Assembly (NCBI GenBank): GCA_007026445.1
Contig: VDMD01000157.1
Coordinates: 1 to 48,846, forward strand
Length of the DNA stretch: 48,846 nucleotides
Reading direction: 5' to 3'
Source of the DNA: Schizophyllum amplum
Taxonomy: Eukaryota; Basidiomycota; Agaricomycetes; Agaricales; Schizophyllaceae
Part shown: piece after piece, positions 1 through 9,676 of the stretch
Position numbering within the stretch: the first letter of the stretch is position 1
Layout: each line of letters begins with the position of its first letter
The notes under the pieces: model-generated
Database searches by the model: none
What the model was told of the DNA's origin: nothing
What the model saw: the letters and a program-made list of their open reading frames with translations, nothing else
Program-made: the position numbers and the translations under genes

Positions 1-57
1 TGTATGTCGTACATAGTGAAAAGCAGCCAGAAAACCTGACACTGGGTCTCCGGTCCT

Positions 58-758
58 CTACTTCAGAGGGATGAAACGAGAAGCTGCGATAGAGTGAGCA
101 TAGTTTAAGAAAAGCGATCGTCAAAACCTACAGTGCGTGGCACCATACCGGGGCGACCGTGCTTGACGGGGCGGTACGAGATGGAGAACTCGGCGAGGTA
201 GTGGCCGACCATCTCGGGCTTGATCTCAACGGAGTTGAAGACCTCAAGGAGATGAGTCTCTGCAACTTTCTCGGCATCACGCACCTTGCCGTTGTAGATG
301 CCGATGACGCTGCCAATCATCTCGGGGACGACGATCATGTCGCGCAAGTGAGTCTTGACAACAGCGGGCTTCTCGTTGGGGGGCCTCCTTCTTGGCTTTG
401 CGGAGCTTCTTGATGAGACCCATGGGGCGGCGCTTCAGGCCGCGCTGGAACCGCCGGCGTGCGCGAGCGTGGACGAGCTGGAGGCCGGGTCAATCGCTTG
501 TTTGCAAAGTTCACGAGGGAAGACGTACGTCAACGAGCTGGGAAATGGAGGTCAGTCTTTCGATCTACATCTCATTATAGGATAACGCACCTCCTCATTG
601 CTCAGGTCCAGGAGCTTGTCAAGCTCAACTCCGCGGTAGGAAAAGGTGCGGAAGGTTCTCTTCTTCTTGAGCTCAGCCGCGACGGCGGGGTCGGTAACGT
701 CAGCCTGAGTCAATGTTCAGCACACCAGCAAAGATTCAGTGCCATCGCTACTGACCAT
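58..758 (-). CDS. rps15: 40S ribosomal protein S15 (uS19), frame broken twice
   Basis: Component of the small-subunit head near the decoding site. Exons, reading on the minus strand: 758-756 (ATG only), 704-591, 537-529 (9 nt), 477-285, 242-132, 83-58. The joined reading gives [19 protein letters not shown], then SNEE+LVD+[40 protein letters not shown] and the C-terminus GATHSSRFIPLK, all diagnostic of S15. All introns are 42-53 nt with GT..AG ends. Two frame breaks interrupt it: a run of six C on the coding strand (378-383), where APPNEKP needs eight (or five), and GGTAT-GGT near 146-150, where one base of an ATN Ile codon is missing. Family identity is certain. Because every splice site is intact, base-call error is likelier than a pseudogene. 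Divergent from rpp2. Confidence 0.9.
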
Positions 759-1116
759 GGTGTCTTGTCGTCGTCGGATGTCGATGTGAGCTTGGATCAC
801 TACCGGCCTAGAGAGCGTGCGAAACTGCTACCGGAAACAGATGAATCATTGTGGCTTATAGTCACGTGCGCATGTACAGTTTGCGACTCGATCCAACTCA
901 TGCGCCGGAGCCGTAGGCGCCCTCATCATCCACGGTCAGAACCCACAGGTCGTCCCTTGCGGATTAAATGTGCGTGCAACGCTGCCGATGCGTCCCAACA
1001 TCGTTCTGACCTTCCCCCCAGTGATTTGTGGCTAACCGCTAAATAAATACTCAAAAGTACGCCCGAACTTTGCAGCAGTCCCCTGCGTGTCCTGATCGGA
1101 GACGCGTCTTATCTAG
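759..1116. promoter_or_regulatory. shared divergent promoter region of rps15 and rpp2
   Basis: These 358 bp separate the ATG codons of two ribosomal protein genes transcribed away from each other. The arrangement suggests a shared bidirectional promoter. I see no motif I can name with confidence; an AT-rich patch (about 1040-1054) sits upstream of rpp2. Regulation is inferred only from position. Confidence 0.4.
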
Positions 1117-1552
1117 ATGCGCTACATCGCTGCTTACCTGCTCCTTGTCATCGGCGGCAACTCCTCGCCGTCTGCTGCCGACATTACCAAGCTCCTCGGC
1201 ACTGTTGGCGTTGAGGCGGATGAGTCGCGCATCGAGTCGCTGATCTCCGAACTGTCTGGCAAGGACATCAACGAGGTATGTACACGCGTCGTACTGCACA
1301 GGAAGATCTTACTTTTCCCGCAATAGCTCATCTCCGAGGGTAGCTCGAAGTTGAGTTCCGTTCCCTCTGGTGGAGGCGCCGTTGCGGCGTCTTCCGGTGG
1401 CGGTGGTGCTGCACCCGCGGCCGCTGCCGAGGAGAAGAAGGAGGAGAAGGAGGAGGAGAAGGTACGCTCATCCTTGATCTTCAATCATTATCAGCTGACC
1501 ATTCTTGCAGGAGGAGTCCGACGACGACATGGGCTTCGGTCTCTTCGACTGA
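1117..1552 (+). CDS. rpp2: 60S acidic ribosomal protein P2
   Basis: P2 forms the ribosomal stalk with P0 and P1 and recruits translational GTPases. Exons 1117-1275, 1327-1461, 1511-1552 (336 nt, 111 aa); introns of 51 and 49 nt with GT-AG ends. The start [14 protein letters not shown] is the P2 signature and fixes the ATG. A helical domain (about residues 1-60) leads through GKDINE+LISEGSSKL to a Gly/Ala hinge, a KKEEKEEE acidic-basic stretch, and the universal stalk tail [13 protein letters not shown], whose last exon encodes just that tail. Length is normal for the family (105-115 aa). P1 is excluded by the N-terminus. Confidence 0.97.
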
Positions 1553-1833
1553 TTTATGTGTATCATAGCATCATGTATCGTTATGAATTCATCGTCGTCG
1601 ACCTCCATCCCATTGTGTGAACCGCGCAAGCCTTGCTGTGAAGTTCAATCGTGAAAGACCATCGAAGACAACAAGGTCCTTGTTAGGTCACGCTACGCAT
1701 AAGTACACGAAGAGTACAAGCTTCGAAGTCCATGCCGAGACCCTCCAATAACCCTTGGTACCTATAATTACGGTAACACAACACTCTATACTTACTTACT
1801 TCTTCATCGCAGTAATCGTGACTGATCTCGCCC

Positions 1834-2940
1834 TCAGTATCTATCAACAGTCATCGCGCCTTTATAGCTCGGCGGAGCGACCAATGGCGCGTCTTTACGT
1901 CTCGTGTCCTTCAGGCCAGTACCATCGTCGTAGCTCGCGCTCGAAGCGGCCTCTTCCCGTGATTCTGTCATGTCACTAATAGCAGAATTGCCATAGTGCA
2001 CTCGAGACGGCGACGTGGAATCTGTGCTGCTCATGGGCTATGCAAAGGTATGATCCAATATTCTTCGCCACGAAACTATGCGGATGAACGACTTAAGTCC
2101 ACTCATTGGCACTGCAATCCAGTCGTTGAGCTGGGGGTCCCAGGTGTAATGCGTTGGCCTGTCCGAGCCTACGCGCACCCACGCTGGCACGGCTGCGTCG
2201 TGCCCCTGGGTGCTCCTCTATGGACGCATGAAGAAAAGGCTCCACGACCGAGCTGCGCGCCTTGTCTTCCGCTATAGGATGTCGCGCCCGTGGCTTTCGC
2301 GATCTTCGGCGGCAGAAGAAGAGCAGGAGAATTGGTACAAGCACGCCGGCTGCTAATCCGGCCACCGTGCCGCCTATCGCTGCTGCGAACAGCTCACTGG
2401 ATACCAATTCCTTCGTCATATCCCGCTTCATCGAGGTGGATGTGGCGACGTACTGGTCATCGGTATCCTCGCCACTCGCATTCACCGTCGACCGGCCTGC
2501 CAGCACTTGCCAGGGCGTGCGCTTCAACCCGCTCGCTATCACGGCTGTTTTTCCGCCGCGTTTCCCTTCTCGTCAAGTCGATTGTCAACCACAGATCAGT
2601 CTGCGCGGGACGTGCTGTCACCGTCAGGTTGTCGCGCGTACTCACCGATACGATCCCCACCACGTTCGGTACGCGCCGAACACACGTACGCCTGTTCTCG
2701 CGAATCTGAAGGCCGCTGCTGCATTCATCGCATTGCTGGCCGCAGTGGCCATATATGCGCCGCTCTCGTACCTTTCGCCTATCTTGAACACGGCGTCAAG
2801 CGAATCTTGGGCCACAACTCGCCTGCTCAGATATGCGTCTGCGGCCGTGTCATCGCGCGCCCACAGTCGTCACATGCGTAGCCATATGCGAGGCGCGCAA
2901 AACCGCTAGAGGAAGAAAAGACGCTATAACCTATGTCGAC
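1834..2940 (-). pseudogene. remnant of a basidiomycete single-pass membrane protein gene
   Basis: Pieces in minus-strand order resemble a protein type common in Agaricomycetes (extracellular beta-rich domain, one TM helix, disordered tail). About 2820-2650 reads TGVRVFGAYRTWWGSYR-like, a typical extracellular motif. About 2540-2470 reads SGLKRTPWQVLAG. About 2400-2330 reads ELFAAAIGGTVAGLAAGVLV followed by a long hydrophobic stretch and CRRRSRKPRAR, a clear TM helix with a basic stop-transfer. 2034-1834 is a Ser-rich tail ending in APPSYKGAMTV. I could not join these pieces: the frame breaks between the extracellular motif and SGLKR and again after the TM. It is either a decayed copy or a gene with sequence errors. 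Its function is unknown. Confidence 0.45.
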
Positions 2941-3358
2941 AGTGAGCAGACGGAATATCGCCGTGAGAGAAGAGCAGCGCGCTAAGATATATGCTCGGCA
3001 CCCATGGCCGGCACTTGCAGCGTGCCGCATATATAAATGGCGGCCATTCGGCAAGGTGGCCTGTGCGCGACATTGCCCTGCCAGTGAGAGATAGTCAGTG
3101 GCCCGACGCCACCGCTAGTCCAGACTGCTGCCAATACCAGGAGCACCAGGTATGTGCTGTGCGGGTTAGAAGGAATTTGCCATCTAGAGTCCTGCACGAT
3201 ATTGTCGCTCAGGTGAGGTGCCGACGCCGCCGAGGCGTGGTCGGAATACGAGGCGCGTACGGACAAAACCATTCCTGTTGACTTATGCAGTGCCATATTA
3301 TATCGTTCGCGTCGTCGAAGTCGGTAGCCTGGGACGTGCTATGAGAAGCGTTTACTTA

Positions 3359-3796
3359 CAGCTAAGTACAAAATCGGAGACCATTGCGGTTTTTTGGTCA
3401 CTCGCTTACATAAGTGTCCCACGCTGCCCCTCGCGCGGTGCGACAGCACAGCGCTGAACCAGTGGCCCCCTCAGAATACAGTTGGTCCCTCTGCCCGCTG
3501 TGAACAAACATGATGTGCCTACATATGAGACAGGAGAAGGCCGTAGCGTTGATACAGCGCTGGGCCGCTGGCCACCACGTGCTCGGCTGCAGGCCCACTC
3601 GTCTTCCATCCTGCACGACATGACGGGACCGCCAGCCAGTTCGAGCTGCAGGTAATATACTCACGCAGAAAGAAGGCCACTGGGGTCAATGGACTCGCGC
3701 TGCACGACGCTTGCGCCTGCCTCGGGGCGGCGTGGGATACTTATGTCAGCGAGTGACCAAAAATTTCGAAATGGTCTCCGATTTTGTACTTAGCTG
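3359..3796. mobile_element. 438-bp MITE with ~73-bp inverted repeats, TA target duplication
   Basis: The left end (from 3359) reads CAGCTAAGTACAAAATCGGA; the reverse complement of the right end (from 3796 leftward) reads the same, and similarity continues for about 73 bp through GGTCACTCGCT and ACATAAGT with roughly eight differences. The element is flanked by TA at 3357-3358 and 3797-3798, as for Tc1/mariner-like elements. The interior (about 290 bp) has no recognisable transposase, so it would need a transposase from elsewhere. TIR divergence suggests an older insertion than the element at 21.9 kb. Superfamily assignment rests only on the 2-bp duplication and is tentative. Confidence 0.82.
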
Positions 3797-3798
3797 TA

Positions 3799-4517
3799 AT
3801 GTCCATAAAGCGTTGGAAGATCCGTTAGATAATACTTAAGTGAGTGACTCATTTCAAGATTCGCGCGGACTCACGGTCACCTGCCCTCGAACACATCACG
3901 TGCTGGTCAGGGCTTTATTGCAAAGTTGGAACTTCTGAATCGCGGTATTAGTCCTACTCAATTCTAAGCTCGCAATGGCAAATGATCTTCACCGCACATA
4001 GCATACCAAGCCAGCGACGCTGGAGTCAAAGGATGCGCAATACTGCCCAACTGATAATCTGCGTTACAGAACGCGACGTAATAAAACTCTATGGTGTTTA
4101 CTTGGCAGTAAAGGTCAAGTGGCAAGTACTTCAGATAATGACAGGCTCGCTGTATATAAGTAGAAGATAAATAATGGAAGCGATGTATCTAGACATCGAG
4201 CAGGATGGATACGAATTACTCGCTATATACAGGCAATTAATTGGCGGTAGATTACTACACAATGGGTAGAACTCGTAGAGTAAGGGCAGTGAAGAGCCTG
4301 CATGGCAAGTGGAGCCAACGAGTGGCAAAAAGCAAAACATGTCGAAGTGATAGCAAGTACAATGGTGCTGTGGCGAACGGAGGAAGAAAAAGAACAGCGG
4401 AGCGAGGACGACGAAAAAAAAGAAATCTTAGGATACAGTGTGTCGTAAAGCAAGAGAAAACGAAGGAATGAGGTGACGCCGGCGACGGTGGAACATAAAG
4501 ACAGTGTTATAGTGATG
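3799..4517. other. intergenic, nothing recognised
   Basis: AT-richer than its surroundings. I found no open frame with recognisable motifs, RNA gene or repeat. It lies downstream of the transcription factor stop codon and probably holds its 3' UTR. Confidence 0.5.
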
Positions 4518-7500
4518 TTACGAAGATGGTGGCCTCTCGCGGGCAAGCCATGACATGCCAGCCGGCGCGTTCGCGTGCGGTGATGACGGAGGTCGTGTAC
4601 TGCGGGGTGCGGGGTGCGTCGTCCGCGAGGGGTATGTACGACTCAATGAAGACGGACCTGCGCCGTCCGAGCCGCGGGAAACCAGAGCGAGAGCGGAGCC
4701 TGACAAATGAGAGCTTTCTGGAAGAAGGGTACCTGTTGACGAGCGACCTAAGCCGGATTGAGCGCCGAAAGCCGCTAGCTGAACTCCATGACGAGGCATA
4801 TTCGATGCGAAGTCTTCGTCGTTACGCATGAATCCGCCCATATGCCGCATCGCGCTGTCGTTCTCCCATGCTTCGCTGAGAAGGCCGCTCGCCTTCAACG
4901 AAGGAAGAGACAGTCGGGGTCCTGGGGGGTGTGGGACGGCCTGCTCGCGATGCAGTGCCCCGAAGTCGTGGTACGGGTCGAAGCGGCGTTGCTGAAGATA
5001 CGGAGAGACTGGCTCGTGGTACGGTGTTCCTTCTTCGTCATACGGAACGCTGTAGTCGTCGTGCCTGTTGCCACCACGCGGCAGGGACGGCACATTCCGG
5101 TCGTCGTACGACATGCTCCGGCCAGGACGCCACAGAGGTGACGAAACACGCTGCGGTTGCAGTGTCATGGTCGCCATGGACAAGCTCGCCTCCATGGGCG
5201 ATCGAGGTCTCGCCAAACGAGGCGACGAGCTTGGAAGAAGCGGAGACTTGGGCCCGCGCGAGAGCGGTGTGTGCCGGAAGCCGCTGTGAGCTCGCGAATA
5301 CTGCGCACCCGGTGCGTATGGATCCTGTAGCTCGAGAGGACGAGGCGTCCGCGATTCCATGGGCGACCGGGCGAACCCCGTTTCCAGGGTATCTGGCGAC
5401 GCGAACGACTCCAAAGCAGCGGCGTTTACCGATATTGGGACGGAGATGCCCGATTGCCATTGCGTGATCCCCGCTGAAGACGTCGAACGACTACTTGGAG
5501 ATGCTAGACTTTGTGGCACGCCCGCATGGTCGGAGTGGTCACCGGGACGCTCCGCCCTTAGCCCCAAGCGGTCAGCGAGCGAGTCGCTCTCTGTCGTATG
5601 AGTGGCCGCCTCCGAACTGACGGTCCAGTTACGAATAAACTCAGGGATGCAAGCACCCCAAAGTTCCTCCGCTTCGCGGGCACGAGCATGGATTTCTGCG
5701 TCCTCTCGCTTGCAATATTTGATGAGCGGCCAGAGAGTGGCAAACACTGCAAAAGACACATCAGACTATCGTAAGGAAGGGGGAAGAAGCATGCGATATG
5801 GGAATAGAGAAGACGCGAGGAAGGAAGTCGACTTAAAGCAGAAATAGGACTCACGCAGCGTGCTGTTCTTTGCCCGGTTGCCAAACGTATGCAGGATGGC
5901 CTCAAGCATCCCGACGGGCCAGTTGAACGCAACCTCGTCCTCATTCTCTCTGCGCGGATCGCGCACGCTGATTGCCTGTCTCTCGCTCCAAGCAGGGTGC
6001 ATCTCACTCAATAAGTCCGCACCCGCTTGCCTCGTCGCGTCCCTTTCCCGAGCCTCGCATAGCACAAGAGCGCACGACGCGCGATACACATGCATGAGAG
6101 CCCAGCACCATGCGCCATTGTTCGAGCCCGTCTCTAGCATGGACTGCTGCACCGCGAGCACGTCGTCGCTGAAGCGCAGCTGAGGGGACAGGGTAGTCTC
6201 CCAGGCCTGATGAAGCACAATGAGACCGACAACCAAGCTGAGAAGGCATGTGAAGGATGATGCTTATCCTACGCACATTGAACCGTAGCTCCAGGTCGCG
6301 AATACGGGTGAGAGACTCCTCTGGATTACTTGCTGCACGGACGGGGTCAGGTTGGTACGTCCACAATAGGCGAGCGCAGGGCGGGCGCACAGTCTATCTC
6401 CTCCAGTGCGAGCTCTAGCTCGGCCCATATCGCGGCGACGCGTATGAGATGGCCCATCTCCGAAGCGCTCTCCGTCTGCGGCGCAGGAAGGTATAGATAC
6501 TCTGCAGTCACGTTAGCATTCCCTCGCGGACGTCGTCTCGGAGGACTACTCACCAGCCTCAGACTTCCCTACAGCCAGCTCGAAGGACGTCTCATCGCAT
6601 GGCAGTCGCAGTCGCGGATTCGCGGTCATCCAGTCCAACGGCGCGCGTACGTATACAGAAGAGGTTACGTCCATGAAATATATCAACCAGTAGATGCGCC
6701 GGAGAGACTCCTTGTTGATCGCGCCTTCGATGTACGCCGATGTCGGACCGAGGGTCGAGTATTGGGGCTCATCATTCGAGTGAACGCCCAGGCGATCGCA
6801 CACTTGGAAGGTAAGGTCTACGATGTACATCAGCGACAACGTCAATCAAGGAAGGAACTGCAAGTACCATGCTGGCGTTTGTTCCACGCTGCCGCAGCGC
6901 CGGCGACGGCATTGTGGATCTGGAGCAGACAGAGCGCCTGCGCTGTTGCCAGGCTAGGCTCACATGTCAGCCGTCCCGCCCCATCAAACATCAGGCTGAG
7001 CGCCTCCTGCGCGAATGGCCGACCTGCGAGGCGCGCAGGAGTCATGCGCAAGTGCGGCTGCTTGGAGAGCGGCGCCGCCAGAGCACATATCGAGAAGGTG
7101 AGGTACGCCGGTACAATGCCGTGCGTCAGTGCCGCGGTGAAGGTCGGCTTATGAAATACAATACGCGCCGGGTGGCAGTGAGTGAAGAATACTGTACGTT
7201 TGAGTGAGTGAGTGATTGCAAGATGCTGCAGGGAGAGCAACACGTACAGCTAACAAGCTCCCGCATGAGCGTATTGTTCAAAGCCAGAGGCGGTGCACGC
7301 TCGATGCTGACCTGCAACGCTGAGTAATCCACCGGATAGCCGACGGAGGTGGCGCTGGCTGACGCCCGCAAGCGCTTGCGCGGCAACTGATCGTCTTGGG
7401 ACGACAAGACGCTCGGCTGATCCCATGCTCCCACTGTATGCTGTAAAGCAGGGATGTCGCCGAGGGACATCGATCTGTCGAGGCTGCGAGACGACGAAGA

Positions 7501-8011
7501 TGGCTCGGGCGGGTCGGCGGCTGCGATCTTTGGGGCAGGAACAGGACGGCCTAGATTATCAGTGTAGGTGCATGGCTTGGACGCAAAATAGCTGGATAAT
7601 GTGAGAGAAAGGCGATCACATGTACGCAGCACATACCAGTTGCTGCAAGGTGCTGTATCGCGCGTAAGGTGAGTGCGAGGTGGGTGGAGGTTATGTGGAA
7701 CGGACCTGTCCCGTCGCATCGCTATCATGGGACGTGTCAGATGAGGAAGCGGATACATGATAAGGGTACTCACGCGCTTCGACCTGTGGCACGCATCGCA
7801 GGCCTAGGTTGACAGTCAGGACCTGGGGATGGGCGTATGCGTAGTGGCGCACCTTCGTAAGTCGCTTACGCTTGGAGCCTGCCCTCTCAGTTGCAGAAAG
7901 CCGCTCGTCAGCGATGGACGTTCCATCCGTTGGAGTGGATGGGCTGGAGGCTCTTGGGCCACTTGGGCCACTAGAAGAGGGAAGAGTCGCGTTTGACCAG
8001 TCCTGGTTCAT
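4518..8011 (-). CDS. Zn(II)2Cys6 fungal transcription factor
   Basis: Nuclear regulator with an N-terminal binuclear zinc cluster and a fungal-specific transcription factor (middle homology) domain. Eleven exons: 8011-7853, 7803-7774, 7721-7706, 7652-7637, 7591-7248, 7191-6868, 6817-6554, 6501-6391, 6332-6277, 6206-5855, 5746-4518, summing to 2901 nt (966 aa) in one frame. The cluster reads ACDACHRSKRRCDGTAPCSN then CYFASKPC: Cys55, 58, 65, 71, 74, 81, spacing C-X2-C-X6-C-X5-C-X2-C-X6-C. A basic KRKRLTK precedes it and a PVPAPK linker follows. The middle domain includes FFTHC and RRIYWLIYFMDVTSSVYVRA. The C-terminal ~350 residues are Ser/Pro-rich and disordered. The cluster is spread over five exons, two of only 16 nt. 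The target pathway cannot be told from sequence. Confidence 0.92.
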
Positions 8012-9676
8012 AGGTGTTCGCTACAGCCGCGCGAACGCGGTCGGACGACGCGTCGCTGGATGCACCTGTGTGCTCAGCGCGAAGGGGGAAGGGAAGGAAC
8101 GTGATGGCGAGGAGAAAGATGCAGGAATGTTCTAAAGAGGTTCCGTGTTTGGAGTTGTCCTCGGCTTCGCGCCCGGATTGCCGATGCCAAACGGGGCTCG
8201 GCAAGAGCATGCCCCACAAGGCTTCGGTTTGTTTCCATTCCGAACCACCTTGGCGTCTGCTCACCGTTCCCTCCTGGCAACGCGAATGGAGAGACGGCGA
8301 AGAAATATTTGACATATCGATATGTCATGGCTTTCGCGGAACCAAAACACAATTTTAGGCGCTCGAAACGATCGGCGTCATCAATCTCGACGACGGCCCG
8401 ACATGCGGCCTGCCGCCGCGTGGGGCGGCACTGGCGGCATCCACGTGCGCTAAATCCACGACCATCATCGTCGGCAAGACCCGATGCTTGCCAAAACATC
8501 CTCTCCTGTGCGCTACAGACAAGTTGAGACTTGCTTTCGTATCGATCCTGAGAATATTGGCGTCTCCAATGTTTTTCTGTATCAAGGCCACCCCTGGCCA
8601 AAAATCACTGCCCCACTTTATCGGCTCCTCATCAACTCCATCGACGAGCTCCTCAGCTACTATCGATGCTTGAATGCGCTTTTTGTGCGAGCTCTTGAAT
8701 TGCATGACGCGTACTCACTGACATCAGCCCTGCGCACGCCAAGATAAAGTTGCTGTGTCCAATGCTGTCTCGAACTAATTTCAGAACGAGTCTGGACTTT
8801 GGACGCGACCGAATTCTTCTTGTCGAAAAGGGGAGGTGTCATACTCAGCTCCCACTCCTCTTGACTTTGTCTTGGTACCTGTCTGTACAGCATTGAGAGC
8901 CTCGGTAGCTTGGAGTCGCCGTATCGGAGATCAAGCAGGACTTCTCAAGATCGACTCAGGCGAGCTGGAATTCGTATGGTACGCTCTGTTTCGCTGCGCG
9001 ATGGCTCCGTCGCCGTTATCCGATGATCATGGTCACGATAGTGCCAGCTTTCTGAATGCTCCACGGACGAAGCGTAGATGCTCCTCATTCGTACATAGGT
9101 GAGGATCCAGTATAGTGATTGCTAGTTTGCCCTGCTGCTGCTGCCGATGACGCCTTCAATTCTGATTGTCAGAGTTTGGGCTGGTCGGGCTTAGACTGTC
9201 TTCAATCTTTCGCAGCTGAGCCATGACACAAGGTGTGCCGCTACTCGAGCCTCGTACCCGAAGAGACGCGAAAGCAACGCGAAAGCGATTGCCATACTCC
9301 AAGTTCAACCATGCACATGTGACCGTGCCACTTGACACACACGTGTCAAGCGGAAGTTTTGGGTGACTCATCCAAAACTTCCACTTCTGGACCCGGCGCC
9401 TCAGCAGCACTGCGACCACCAGTCCGTAGCAATGGCGCTATATCCAGGTATCTGTACTTACGCGCAAATGATTCAGCAAAGCGTTCGCCCTGTGTTATCG
9501 AAAGACAGGCTTCCTGGTTGAGCTGGAGACCGATACGACCAGAACAGAGCCTGCTTTCACCTGCGCAGTCGATGAACACGCTGGACGTTCCAAGGTAGCT
9601 AGGTTTATGAGTACATGCAATATCCATCCTTCAGTCATGTACGGGTAGTTTTGAGACACTGTTCGCCCAAAATGAA
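8012..9676. other. 1.7-kb stretch with no gene I can recognise
   Basis: Short open frames exist on both strands, for example minus 8705-8355 (116 codons, containing WGSDFWPGVALIQKNIGDAN) and minus 9627-9346 (93 codons), but I could not join them into a gene or match a family. It may hold a fast-evolving gene or a decayed element; the 5' part (8012-8150) should contain the transcription factor promoter. Confidence 0.4.
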
